From positions 124,001-188,000 of the forward strand of contig NZ_VLLI01000011.1 of NCBI RefSeq assembly GCF_007830615.1: a stretch of 64,000 bases of DNA, written 5' to 3'. Position numbers and translations under genes: made by a program. How positions within the stretch are numbered: the stretch's first letter is position 1; the number at the start of each line of letters is the position of its first letter. Below, piece by piece: positions 43,758 through 51,991 of this stretch. This DNA comes from Mucilaginibacter frigoritolerans (GTDB lineage: Bacteria; Bacteroidota; Bacteroidia; Sphingobacteriales; Sphingobacteriaceae). Below the pieces are notes generated by a model. The model made no database searches, was not told the DNA's origin, and saw nothing but the letters and a program-made list of their open reading frames with translations.

Positions 43758-44912
43758 TCAATTACTTATAACAATCTTACGTATTACGTAATTATTATAA
43801 TCAAGCACGTACAGGTTGTCATTGCTATCTACCGCAATACCTATTGGGTCGTTAAAGGTTGCCTGGTTTCCCGGCCCGTTGATTAAGCTATAAGCTCCTG
43901 TGCCGGCAATAGTTGTAACCAGGCCTGTGGAGGTTATTTTTCGCACCCGCTCTTCCACTACATCGGTTACAAAAAGGTTCCCCTTTTTATCTATGGTAAT
44001 ACCGTATGGCTGATTAAAAGAAGCCGCTGTACCTTGTCCGTCGGTATATTCTGTTCCTCCCGGATAGCCTGCATTAATATTTCCGGCAAATGTAGTTACA
44101 TCACCATTAGGGGTTATTTTTCTAATTTCACGATTGCCATAATCAGTTACATATAGGTTACCTGAAGCATCTGCAACCATACCAACTACGCCATTAAAAA
44201 GAGCTGCGGCTCCATTACCATTACTAAAACCTATTTTACCGCCGGCAATAAAACTCGCCGACCCATCAGCTGTTATTTTATATATAAGCTCTTGCGCATC
44301 TATTATATCAGTTGGAGCCACCAGGATAGCATCGGCATAAACATTGCCTGAGGCATCTGCTGTAATGTCCCGTATCTGCCAGTTATTATAATCAATGGGG
44401 GTACTGCTATTAACAACCGTTACCATTATAGTACTAACAACTCCTCCCGGAGTTATTTTTCGCAGATAGCGGTTACCGTCCAAAACATAACTATTTCCTG
44501 ATCCATCAATCGCAATTGAAGTTGGACTATCAAAAGCGGCAGAGGTGCCGGTACCATCAACCAGAGCGCCCCCTCTATAAATGTCATTATTACTATTAAT
44601 TATAATCCCGGCAAAAATACTTACTGATCCATCCGGAGTAATTTTCCTAACCTGCCTTAGGCCAAAGTCGCTAACAAACAGATTGCCTGATGTGGCATCA
44701 AAAACTATCCCTGCCGGGTTCCAAAATGAAGCAATGCTGCCAGATCCAGTTGCCCATCCCTGTGTGCCATTACCCGCAAAAGTGCTTACAACGGCTGTGA
44801 TAGTTTGCGATGGCACTGGATTATCATGTTTTTTTGAACAGTTAGTAAGAAAACAAACACAAAAAGAGCTTGCTACTACTGCAACAATCAATTGCTTTAA
44901 GGAAGTTTTCAT
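43758..44912 (-). CDS. NHL-repeat lipoprotein 1
   Basis: The 384-residue product has a lipoprotein signal peptide ending CFLTNC (Cys25) and KKHDNP after it. The body consists of about six NHL-type beta-propeller repeats with the motif LYVTDYGNREIRKITPNG and variants (LFVSDFGLRQVRKITPDG; SYVLDGNRYLRKITPGG; LFVTDVVEERVRKIT; LYVLDYNNYVIRKIV), each preceded by a TFAG-type turn. NHL propellers often bind proteins, RNA or glycans, or act as lyases. It is anchored in the outer or inner membrane. It is a tandem copy of the next gene upstream, 28 bp away. The ligand is unknown. Confidence 0.85.
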   Translation of the reverse strand: MKTSLKQLIVAVVASSFCVCFLTNCSKKHDNPVPSQTITAVVSTFAGNGTQGWATGSGSIASFWNPAGIVFDATSGNLFVSDFGLRQVRKITPDGSVSIFAGIIINSNNDIYRGGALVDGTGTSAAFDSPTSIAIDGSGNSYVLDGNRYLRKITPGGVVSTIMVTVVNSSTPIDYNNWQIRDITADASGNVYADAILVAPTDIIDAQELIYKITADGSASFIAGGKIGFSNGNGAAALFNGVVGMVADASGNLYVTDYGNREIRKITPNGDVTTFAGNINAGYPGGTEYTDGQGTAASFNQPYGITIDKKGNLFVTDVVEERVRKITSTGLVTTIAGTGAYSLINGPGNQATFNDPIGIAVDSNDNLYVLDYNNYVIRKIVISN

Positions 44913-44940
44913 TTGCTTTAGGTTAAATTATGTTCATTTC

Positions 44941-46113
44941 TTATTTGAAAGCGACCTTCCGTATTTGCACATTACCAAAATCAGCGATGTATAAATTACC
45001 GCTGGCATCTGCCGCAATACCCTCAGGCTGATAAAAGGTTGCCATACTACCAGGGCCGTTAATTACATTACCAACGCCTATTTCTCTGTTTGCGGGGCCA
45101 GTTGTTAAACCATTAGAGCCTGTGCCGGCTACAGTGGTTACTACACCTGCCGGGGTTATTTTCCTAATCCGGTCAGCTCCTTCATCAGTTACATATAAGT
45201 TGCCGGCATTATCAATGGTAATTCCATTTAGCCCATTAAAATAAGCTGCAGTTCCTGTTCCATCTTTGTAACCTTCATTAACATTACCCACAAATGTGCT
45301 TACCTCTCCATTGGAACTTATCTTCCTTATTTGGTGATTACCATAGTCGGTAACATACAAATTGCCTGAAGCATCTGCAACCATGCCAAGTATCCCATTA
45401 AAAGAAGCAGCTGATCCGTTCCCATTATTGAACCCAGGTTTATCACCTGCTATAAAACTGGCTAAACCGTCAGGCGTTATTTTATATATCATCTGTTTGG
45501 TGTACGTTGGAGCCTGCTCCTCCACAGCTGCATAAATATTGCCTTGTACATCTGCCGTAATAATACCTATAAACCATGAAGTGAGATCGAAAGGAAGATT
45601 AGTGGTAGCATCTTTTACTACAATTGTAGTTACCACTCCACCGGGAGTTATTTTCCGTAAATAAGAATCTAAATCATCTAAAACGTAAATGGTCCCTGAC
45701 CCATCTACCGTAATTGAAGTGGGATCATCAAAAGATGCAGCAGTACCTGTGCCATCAATTGAAGAGCCTATGCCAGGAAAATCAGCTATGTTATTAACAA
45801 CTTGTCCAGCAAACAAACTCACCAGTCCATCCGGGGTGATCTTTCTTATCTGTCTGAGGCTAGGCTCTGTAACATAAATATTGCCTGATGATTGATCAAC
45901 CGCCGTTCCAGTGGGCCCCCAAAAAGAAGCAGCTGTACCTAATCCATTCGTCCATCCGGCTTTATTGTTACCCGCAAACGTGCTCACAATGGCCGTATTG
46001 GTTTCAGCAGGAATCGGAACAACATCATGTTTTTTTGAACAGTTAGCAAGAAAACAAATACATGAAGCGCTTGCTATTGTAATTACTGCAAATTGGTTTA
46101 AGGCGGCTTTCAT
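44941..46113 (-). CDS. NHL-repeat lipoprotein 2
   Basis: The 390-residue product starts MKAALNQFAVITIASASCI and has the lipobox CFLANC (Cys25), followed by SKKHD as in its neighbour. About six NHL repeats follow (IYVTEPSLRQIRKITPDG; IYVLDDLDSYLRKITPGG; LYVTDYGNHQIRKISSNG; LYVTDEGADRIRKITPAG; LYIADFGNVQIRKV). The two genes align along their whole length, so the pair arose by tandem duplication. ATG 46113 is chosen because it begins the signal peptide; an earlier ATG adds 26 unlikely residues. Both are in one direction and probably co-transcribed. Confidence 0.85.
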   Translation of the reverse strand: MKAALNQFAVITIASASCICFLANCSKKHDVVPIPAETNTAIVSTFAGNNKAGWTNGLGTAASFWGPTGTAVDQSSGNIYVTEPSLRQIRKITPDGLVSLFAGQVVNNIADFPGIGSSIDGTGTAASFDDPTSITVDGSGTIYVLDDLDSYLRKITPGGVVTTIVVKDATTNLPFDLTSWFIGIITADVQGNIYAAVEEQAPTYTKQMIYKITPDGLASFIAGDKPGFNNGNGSAASFNGILGMVADASGNLYVTDYGNHQIRKISSNGEVSTFVGNVNEGYKDGTGTAAYFNGLNGITIDNAGNLYVTDEGADRIRKITPAGVVTTVAGTGSNGLTTGPANREIGVGNVINGPGSMATFYQPEGIAADASGNLYIADFGNVQIRKVAFK

Positions 46114-46290
46114 AGGTTTACCATTGGTTAAATTATAACCTATAGTAAATATACTAAATGCCTTATCCAAAAACCAAATAAAAAATACCATAAAAATCAG
46201 CTAATGCTTTAGCTGGTTTATCCTCCGGTTAATCATTCTCCCGTACATTAGTTTGTTGGGGTCATTGTTGGTATGTCAATCCGGTTTTTA

Positions 46291-47220
46291 CTAATTATCC
46301 TTCACCTGCGCTTTTTGCTTTTTGAAAAAACGGTCAAAATGTTTAACATATGAAAGCTGCATATCTATAGTAGTGATGTTAATAGTATTATCTTGTAAAG
46401 AATTGATCGATTTAGTATGAATCAGGAATGAGAAAGAAACGGCCCAGTCGGCTTTATTGTACACAGCTGCTCCGCGGGCAAAAGCAGTCGGAAAAACTCT
46501 CACTTCTCCATCTTTCAGCAATTCCGGTTCATTACCCAAATTGGCGCCCACAGTTGCCGTACCAGACAAAAGCCAGTGATTATTAATAACCTTTGAATAG
46601 CCATACCCCGCATTAGCGCCTAACTGAAAATTATCCGCTTGTTGATTACCGTTCACTAACAAGTTACTTCCCATTCCTACTTTATACAAATACATCCCTC
46701 CGCCCAACAAAAAGCTACCAGCAGATTTCAGTTGTTTTTCACTTTGATCGAAAGCTGCTTTAGCCGAAAATTTGTCGCCATTAAAAACGTACGTTCCCTC
46801 GCCACCAATCTGCTGTACAGCCATCTCCGGATATAAGGTTACGTCTTTGCTTCCCAGGTAAAAGCCTTTGTAATTTTGCCAAAAAAGATCTAAAAGGAAA
46901 TATCTGCTATAATGATGTATCTGAAAATCCATCACCTCGGTTTTTCCAAATGCCTTACTCTTTAGTGGTACAATACTAAAAGCATAAATTGCATCAATTA
47001 CTGTGTTTTTTAATGAAAACCCCACACCTGCATCCAGTGGATAATTAGGTATATAATTATTATGGTTTTCCCGTACTTGAATGGAACTATTTAAAACAAA
47101 TGTGGTTACACTCATTTTCTGTTCGTAGGTTGCCACATAACCGGTGTCAACTACCGACTGGGCAGAAGAAGTAAACGCCATAAAAAGGCCAAATAAAAAA
47201 ACAAAGAGTCTGATTTTCAT
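46291..47220 (-). CDS. DUF4421-like outer-membrane protein
   Basis: The 309-residue product has a signal peptide ending SSAQ, followed by VVDTGYVATYEQKMSVTTFV, then alternating-residue beta strands with many aromatic ends (FFLLDLFWQNYKGFYLG-like RYFLLDLFWQNYKGFYLG; FLLGGGMYLYKVGMGSNLL; WAVSFSFLIHTKSI). The layout fits the DUF4421 family of Bacteroidota outer-membrane proteins. The last strand reads QLSYVKHFDRFFKKQKA and the tail is basic, unusual for a barrel end. Function is unknown. It lies between the unknown gene (upstream) and the NHL pair (downstream) in the same direction. Confidence 0.65.
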   Translation of the reverse strand: MKIRLFVFLFGLFMAFTSSAQSVVDTGYVATYEQKMSVTTFVLNSSIQVRENHNNYIPNYPLDAGVGFSLKNTVIDAIYAFSIVPLKSKAFGKTEVMDFQIHHYSRYFLLDLFWQNYKGFYLGSKDVTLYPEMAVQQIGGEGTYVFNGDKFSAKAAFDQSEKQLKSAGSFLLGGGMYLYKVGMGSNLLVNGNQQADNFQLGANAGYGYSKVINNHWLLSGTATVGANLGNEPELLKDGEVRVFPTAFARGAAVYNKADWAVSFSFLIHTKSINSLQDNTINITTIDMQLSYVKHFDRFFKKQKAQVKDN

Positions 47221-47285
47221 CTTTTTCTTTTAGAAACTTATAATCTTCGCTTCGCCTTTGTTGTTATCATGCCAATAAGTTCACC

Positions 47286-47837
47286 CTAGTACCACGGCGG
47301 CAACCTTTTTAAATCACCAGGATGTATGGTAGTAATATCCCTGTCAGTATAAACCTGTATCTTTAATATACAATTGATATTTGTTTCCAAACTATTGGAT
47401 GTCAGTTCCGCATCAAAGCGCGGATTAATGCCCGATAAAAACTTCACTTCTTTGATATTATCAATAAAGCTAAACATTATATTCACCATGCCGATAAAAC
47501 CAATATGATTGGCCGCAATATACCGCAGTAGCACCGGCTCAGCGCTGTATACATAATTATATCCGCGAGGATCGGTCATATCGCGGCCCAGATGATTTTT
47601 TACTACTTCTTTATCGTAAGCTTTGATTTGGTCTATAGAATCAAATTGACGATAATCTAAATAGGCATCCATTTCCATTAAAGGGTATACGGATTTGTTT
47701 TCATCTTCCTCGTCATCATTATAAAGCCTGCGATATTGAGTATATTTTGCTTTAGCCTGATTATTGTATTCATACAGAAAAGTAAACTCTGCAAAAAGAT
47801 GATCGGTTTTGGTATAAACTTTCAGCGTTCTGTCCAT
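47286..47837 (-). CDS. Hypothetical cytoplasmic protein
   Basis: The 183-residue product starts MDRTLKVYTKTDHLFAEFTF and has no signal peptide. It is rich in Tyr, Asp and Asn, with an acidic loop (YNDDEEDENKSVYP) and a C-terminal region LETNINCILKIQVYTDRD. I do not recognise a domain. It precedes the DUF4421-like gene by 65 bp on the same strand. The gap to the methyltransferase gene upstream is 84 bp, so it may have its own promoter. Confidence 0.6.
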   Translation of the reverse strand: MDRTLKVYTKTDHLFAEFTFLYEYNNQAKAKYTQYRRLYNDDEEDENKSVYPLMEMDAYLDYRQFDSIDQIKAYDKEVVKNHLGRDMTDPRGYNYVYSAEPVLLRYIAANHIGFIGMVNIMFSFIDNIKEVKFLSGINPRFDAELTSNSLETNINCILKIQVYTDRDITTIHPGDLKRLPPWY

Positions 47838-47921
47838 AATACGGTTAGGGTTTTTAATAAATATCTACGGCTAAAATAATGCTTTATTTCATTTATTCGT
47901 CAACAGGGCTGTCCACAGGTA

Positions 47922-48734
47922 TCAGCCTTTCTTTCCGGAAAACAAAAGGGCAGCAAACTCCAGTTCTATATTAACTTCACCAAATTGTTTTATAATTTGT
48001 TGTTCCATTGCTTCGGCAGTCTTATCAAAATCAGCCGGATTTTTAGCCATTACAGCGGCGCCAAGGGAGTGTTTCAGGAAAAACCCATTGATGATTTCTT
48101 TTGATGATGGTGCTGATGTTTTTAATAAAACCCGATTAGCTTCTACGTCGTTAAACCCTGTTTCTTCCATCCAGCTTTTTAGCACCTTATCATCAAAGAG
48201 AGAAAATGGCACCAGGAATCTGGAAGTATCCTCATCCTTAAAATAAGGTAGAATAATATCATTAAAGATCAGTTTAAGCAAAGGCGTGTTTTCTGTTTTG
48301 TCCCAGGTATTAAAAATAAATGTACCGCTGGGTTTTAATACTCGTAGCGCTTCGCTTAATCCTTTTTTCTTATCCTGCAAAAACATCAACCCAAACTGGC
48401 AAACTACCAAATCAAAGGTATTATCTGCAAAAGAAAGATGCTGCGCGTCCTCTATCCCGAATATTACAGAGCCATCATTTATTTTACTTTCAGCAACGGC
48501 CATCATATCAGTATTAAAATCAGTTGCTGTTAGTTTAACGTTGGTACCAAAACGATCGCGAAGATGGCGTGTTAGCCTGCCGGTACCACAGGCAATTTCC
48601 AGTACAGATTTTACATCCGTGTTGCCTATCCGCGATACGAGGTCAACAGCATAAGGTTCAAACATAAGCGGTCCCAGGTAGCGATCATAATTTAAAGCCG
48701 CCTCACCCGAGAATTTAAATGCATCTTTTCCCAT
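47922..48734 (-). CDS. Class I SAM-dependent methyltransferase
   Basis: The 270-residue product has the Rossmann-type methyltransferase core: motif I VLEIACGTGRLTRHL (SAM binding), TATDFNTDMMAVAE (acidic end of strand 2), FGIEDAQHLSFADNTFDLVV, and the post-motif EALRVLKPSGTFIFNTWD. This is the UbiE/Methyltransf_11 type; the substrate is unknown. I start at ATG 48734 (MGKDAFKFSGEAALNYDRYL), as family members begin this way; a second ATG at 48779 would add 15 residues. It is divergent from the M1 peptidase gene. Confidence 0.9.
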   Translation of the reverse strand: MGKDAFKFSGEAALNYDRYLGPLMFEPYAVDLVSRIGNTDVKSVLEIACGTGRLTRHLRDRFGTNVKLTATDFNTDMMAVAESKINDGSVIFGIEDAQHLSFADNTFDLVVCQFGLMFLQDKKKGLSEALRVLKPSGTFIFNTWDKTENTPLLKLIFNDIILPYFKDEDTSRFLVPFSLFDDKVLKSWMEETGFNDVEANRVLLKTSAPSSKEIINGFFLKHSLGAAVMAKNPADFDKTAEAMEQQIIKQFGEVNIELEFAALLFSGKKG

Positions 48735-48853
48735 TACAAATACTACTATATCTTTTGTAAGATAGTCATTCCTATACATTTAAGAAACAGCTGATGATCG
48801 CGCCTGCTTAATACTCCAAAATCCCACCTTCATTCCATTTTAATTCTTCTTCC

Positions 48854-48861
48854 TATCTTTA
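48854..48861 (+). promoter_or_regulatory. Possible M1 peptidase promoter box
   Basis: TATCTTTA followed by GC, one base from TAnnTTTG, lies 27 bp before the ATG at 48889. There is no clear -33 box. Confidence 0.3.
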
Positions 48862-48888
48862 GCGCTTAACACTCTCATAAAAAATCAA

Positions 48889-50766
48889 ATGTTAAAATCA
48901 ATTTATATCGCGGCATTGCTGTGCCTGTTTTTAGTGCAGGTCAATGCGCAAAGCCTTTACATCCCCCGCGATGTTAAAAAAGCCTATAAAAATCAAACCC
49001 GATCAACAGATGGCAAACCCGGTAAAAACTACTGGCAAAACCATGGCCGTTATAATATATCGCTTACTGTTACACCACCCAGCCGTATTATAAAAGGTGT
49101 TGAGCAAATCACCTACTTTAACAACAGTCCTGATACTCTTAAAACGTTAAACATTAAGCTCATCATGAATATCCACCGTACGGGCGCTACCCGTTTCAGG
49201 GGCACTACGCCGGATTATATCACCCCCGGTATGCAGGTTGACTACATCGCAGCAAACGGAACACAAAAACAATGGGATAACGCTGCAGCCAGCTCCACCA
49301 ACCAGGATCTGCCTTTATCAGCACCGGTATTGCCTCATGATTCTGTAAAATTGAGCATTTCCTGGCATTATGAACTGGCTACCGGCGCGGGTCGCGAAGG
49401 GGTAATTGATTCCAACACTTTCTACATCGGTTATTTTTATCCCCGCGTTGCTGTTTATGACGATTATAATGGCTGGGATAAACTGGAGTTTAACGATCGC
49501 CAGGAGTTTTATAACGATTTTAATGATTATACCCTTAGCGTTACCGTACCCCCAAATTTTATTGTTTGGACTACCGGCACGCTTCAAAACCCTGCACAGG
49601 TTTTACAACAGGAGTACATCGACAGGCTAAATAAATCCATGACCTCCGATTCGGTTATCCATATTGTTACCCCGGCCGATGTGGCAAAAAATAATATCAC
49701 CACCCAAAACCCAAGCAACACCTGGGTCTGGAAGGCCGATAACATCAGCGACGTATGCCTGGGTATAAGCAACCATTATAACTGGGATGGTGCCAGCACC
49801 ATTGTTGATGACGCTACACACCGTCGCGCAAGTATGCAGGCCGCCTATAATGATAATGCTGCCGATTTTCACCAGGCGGTTAAGTTCGGGGCATTTGCCC
49901 TAAACTGGTTTTCGCACAGCTGGCCGGGTGTACCCTACCCTTTCCCTAAAATGACCGCCTTTCAGGGCTTTGCCGATATGGAGTTCCCGATGATGGTAAA
50001 TGATTCGCATGATCCGGATATTGCAGATGCCGAATTACTTCAAGACCATGAAATGGCGCATACTTATTTCCCATTTTACATGGGCATTAACGAAACACGC
50101 TATGGCTACATGGACGAAGGCTGGGCAACCACTTTTGAATACTTTATTAACCAACAGGAAGTGGGCAAACAACAGGCCGAAGAAAACTATAAAAGATTCA
50201 GGGTAGCAGGCTGGATAAATGATCCTTCAGAAAGTGAAGATCTGCCAATTATTACCCCCACCAGCGAATTAAAGGGCGGCTATGCACACAATGCCTATGG
50301 CAAAGCGTCATTAAGTTACCTTGCTTTAAAAGACCTGCTGGGTGATGAGCTGTTTAAAAAAGCGCTGCACAGTTATATGGATAATTGGAACGGCAAACAC
50401 CCCATCCCATGGGATTATTTTAACTCCATCAACAGCGGCTCGGGCAGAAACCTCAATTGGTTCTTTTATAACTGGTTCTTCACCAATAACTATATTGATT
50501 TAGGTATACAAAATGTAACTAAAATTGGAATGGGTTACAAAATTGTTATTGATAATATAGGTGGCTTCGCAGTTCCGTTTAATCTCAAATTAACTTATGC
50601 CGATGGCACTACCGGTATCATTCACCAAAGCCCTGCTATTTGGGAAACCAATCAAAAACAAGCTACTATCGGCCTGAAAAATAATAAAACCATTAAGTCG
50701 GTAGTGATTGATGGCGGCATATTTATGGATGCAGATGTGAGCAACAATAGCTGGACAGCTAAATAA
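48889..50766 (+). CDS. M1 family metallopeptidase
   Basis: The 625-residue product is a secreted zinc aminopeptidase-like enzyme. It has a signal peptide ending NAQS, an N-terminal beta domain (about 20-260), then the catalytic domain with zinc ligands His387, His391 (HEMAH) and Glu410 (YMDEGWATTFE), 18 residues after the second His as in family M1. The exopeptidase GAMEN-type motif is altered (FADMEFPMM), with MEF in place of MEN. The C-terminal part is short, and no type IX sorting domain is present. It is a single gene; a terminator follows at 50785. Confidence 0.93.
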   Translation: MLKSIYIAALLCLFLVQVNAQSLYIPRDVKKAYKNQTRSTDGKPGKNYWQNHGRYNISLTVTPPSRIIKGVEQITYFNNSPDTLKTLNIKLIMNIHRTGATRFRGTTPDYITPGMQVDYIAANGTQKQWDNAAASSTNQDLPLSAPVLPHDSVKLSISWHYELATGAGREGVIDSNTFYIGYFYPRVAVYDDYNGWDKLEFNDRQEFYNDFNDYTLSVTVPPNFIVWTTGTLQNPAQVLQQEYIDRLNKSMTSDSVIHIVTPADVAKNNITTQNPSNTWVWKADNISDVCLGISNHYNWDGASTIVDDATHRRASMQAAYNDNAADFHQAVKFGAFALNWFSHSWPGVPYPFPKMTAFQGFADMEFPMMVNDSHDPDIADAELLQDHEMAHTYFPFYMGINETRYGYMDEGWATTFEYFINQQEVGKQQAEENYKRFRVAGWINDPSESEDLPIITPTSELKGGYAHNAYGKASLSYLALKDLLGDELFKKALHSYMDNWNGKHPIPWDYFNSINSGSGRNLNWFFYNWFFTNNYIDLGIQNVTKIGMGYKIVIDNIGGFAVPFNLKLTYADGTTGIIHQSPAIWETNQKQATIGLKNNKTIKSVVIDGGIFMDADVSNNSWTAK

Positions 50767-50784
50767 CAAATAAAATAAAAATTT

Positions 50785-50825
50785 AAAAGACGTACTAAGC
50801 CTGAAAACTTCGTATGTCTTTTTTT
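50785..50825 (+). terminator. Intrinsic terminator after the M1 peptidase gene
   Basis: AAAAGACGTAC (50785-50795) pairs with GTATGTCTTTT (50812-50822), with one G:T pair, and a T-run follows. It lies 19 bp after the stop codon. Confidence 0.7.
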
Positions 50826-50897
50826 ATTCAAATTGTTTAACATTGTTACTTTTACATAAAATTTACAATCCTTAATTATACAAAGACATAGTTACCC

Positions 50898-51359
50898 ATG
50901 GTTATCATCAGAAATTATACCGAATTTGAAGCTTTATTAGGTAAAGAAATAGGCATTTCCGGCTGGCACACCATTACCCAGCAACAAATTAACCAATTTG
51001 CCGAAGCTACTATTGATCACCAGTGGATTCATACTGACGAAGAAAGAGTTAAAACCGAGAGCCCGTTTAAAGCAACCATTGCTCATGGATATTTAACGGT
51101 ATCCCTGCTCCCCTATTTCTGGCACCAGATAGCTGATGTGCAAAACCTGAAGATGCAGATCAATTACGGTATCGAGAATATCCGTTTTGCCCAGGCGGTT
51201 GTGGTTAATAGCCGGGTACGCCTGCATGCCAAACTGGTTAATATTGTTAACCTGCGCGGCGTTACCAAAGCCACCATCGGCGTTACCATGGAGATTGAGA
51301 ATGAGAAGAAACCAGCTTATACCGGCGAGGTAGTTTTCTTATACCACTTTTTAGATTAA
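50898..51359 (+). CDS. MaoC-like hot-dog hydratase
   Basis: The 153-residue product is of the MaoC/(R)-hydratase type. It shows GWHTITQQQINQFAEATIDHQWIHTDEERV, with the catalytic Asp and His of the hydratase-2 motif, followed by TIAHGYLTVSLLP. Such enzymes hydrate trans-2-enoyl-CoA to (R)-3-hydroxyacyl-CoA; the length is that of single-domain NodN/Rv0130 types. It is cytoplasmic. Neighbours give no pathway clue. Confidence 0.9.
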   Translation: MVIIRNYTEFEALLGKEIGISGWHTITQQQINQFAEATIDHQWIHTDEERVKTESPFKATIAHGYLTVSLLPYFWHQIADVQNLKMQINYGIENIRFAQAVVVNSRVRLHAKLVNIVNLRGVTKATIGVTMEIENEKKPAYTGEVVFLYHFLD

Positions 51360-51383
51360 CTAAATTTGGAGTCCTGCTATTCA

Positions 51384-51415
51384 TTTGTTTTCCTGGTGAT
51401 ATAAGAGTAAATTTG
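51384..51415 (+). promoter_or_regulatory. Toxin-antitoxin promoter, likely leaderless
   Basis: TTTG (51384-51387), a 20-bp spacer and TAAATTTG (51408-51415) match the Bacteroidota consensus. The antitoxin ATG is only 5 bp downstream, where the transcription start is expected, so the message may have no 5' leader. Confidence 0.55.
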
Positions 51416-51420
51416 TTTAG

Positions 51421-51648
51421 ATGAATATTCAGTCCGAAAAAATTGAACTTGTAAAACGTCTGCTTGACACCAATGATGAAGCTGTTCTTCAACAGATTAA
51501 GGACGTTTTTGAAAATCTGGATAAAGATTTCTGGAATGAGTTACCTGATCATGTAAAGAAGGGTATTGCCCGGGCAAAAAAACAAGTGAGCGAGGGTTTG
51601 CTTACACCGCATGATGAAGTCATGAAAAAGTACGACAAGTATCTATGA
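51421..51648 (+). CDS. Antitoxin of a RelE/ParE-type module
   Basis: The 75-residue product begins MNIQSEKIELVKRLLDTND, a helical segment, followed by acidic KDVFENLDKDFWNELPDHV and GIARAKKQVSEGLLTPHDEV. This is the common Bacteroidota antitoxin pattern found before RelE/ParE toxins; the C-terminal helix (from KGIARAKKQ) is likely to wrap the toxin. No DNA-binding domain is obvious. Its end overlaps the toxin start by 4 bp (ATGA), so the pair is translationally coupled. Confidence 0.85.
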   Translation: MNIQSEKIELVKRLLDTNDEAVLQQIKDVFENLDKDFWNELPDHVKKGIARAKKQVSEGLLTPHDEVMKKYDKYL

Positions 51649-51929
51649 GTTTACCGATTTTGTGGACTGATGAAGCTAAGGAAACTTTTGATAATACGCT
51701 GATTCAGATTGAACATAAATGGGGTACCTCCTCTGCTGCAAAATTTGTATCCCAAGCAAACAGGACTTTAAATACAATAACCCTACAACCCTATTTATTT
51801 AAAGCTTCTTACACTTCAAATGTGCGTCAGGCTTTTATCACAAAACAAACTTCTATGTTTTACGAGGTTCATAGTACGTATATCGCGGTTCTGTTCTTTT
51901 GGGATAACCGACAGGAGCCCATTTTATAA
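51645..51929 (+). CDS. RelE/ParE-family toxin
   Basis: The 94-residue product fits the ParE/RelE fold: LPILWTDEAKETFDNTLIQI, a helix-helix start with KWGTSSAAKFVSQANRTL, and the end of the sheet with SNVRQAFITKQTSMFYEVHS and VLFFWDNRQEP. The core Trp-Asp-Asn-Arg near the C-terminus is typical of this subtype. The target (ribosome-bound mRNA or DNA gyrase) cannot be told from this sequence. The reading frame is intact, so the module may be active. Confidence 0.87.
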   Translation: MSLPILWTDEAKETFDNTLIQIEHKWGTSSAAKFVSQANRTLNTITLQPYLFKASYTSNVRQAFITKQTSMFYEVHSTYIAVLFFWDNRQEPIL

Positions 51930-51968
51930 CGCTTGTAAAACTTTACAATCCATCCACAACCCTTACTG

Positions 51969-51976
51969 TACTTTTG
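51969..51976 (+). promoter_or_regulatory. Promoter box of the LLM gene
   Basis: TACTTTTG matches TAnnTTTG. It lies 15 bp before the ATG at 51992, predicting a leader of about 10 nt. The -33 region has only TTAC. Confidence 0.45.
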
Positions 51977-51991
51977 TGTTTTTACTATCGT

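Noticed and set aside
43568..43886. Two short plus-strand frames over the G+C-rich segment
   Set aside because: They run into the 3' end of the NHL gene on the other strand and lack coding character.
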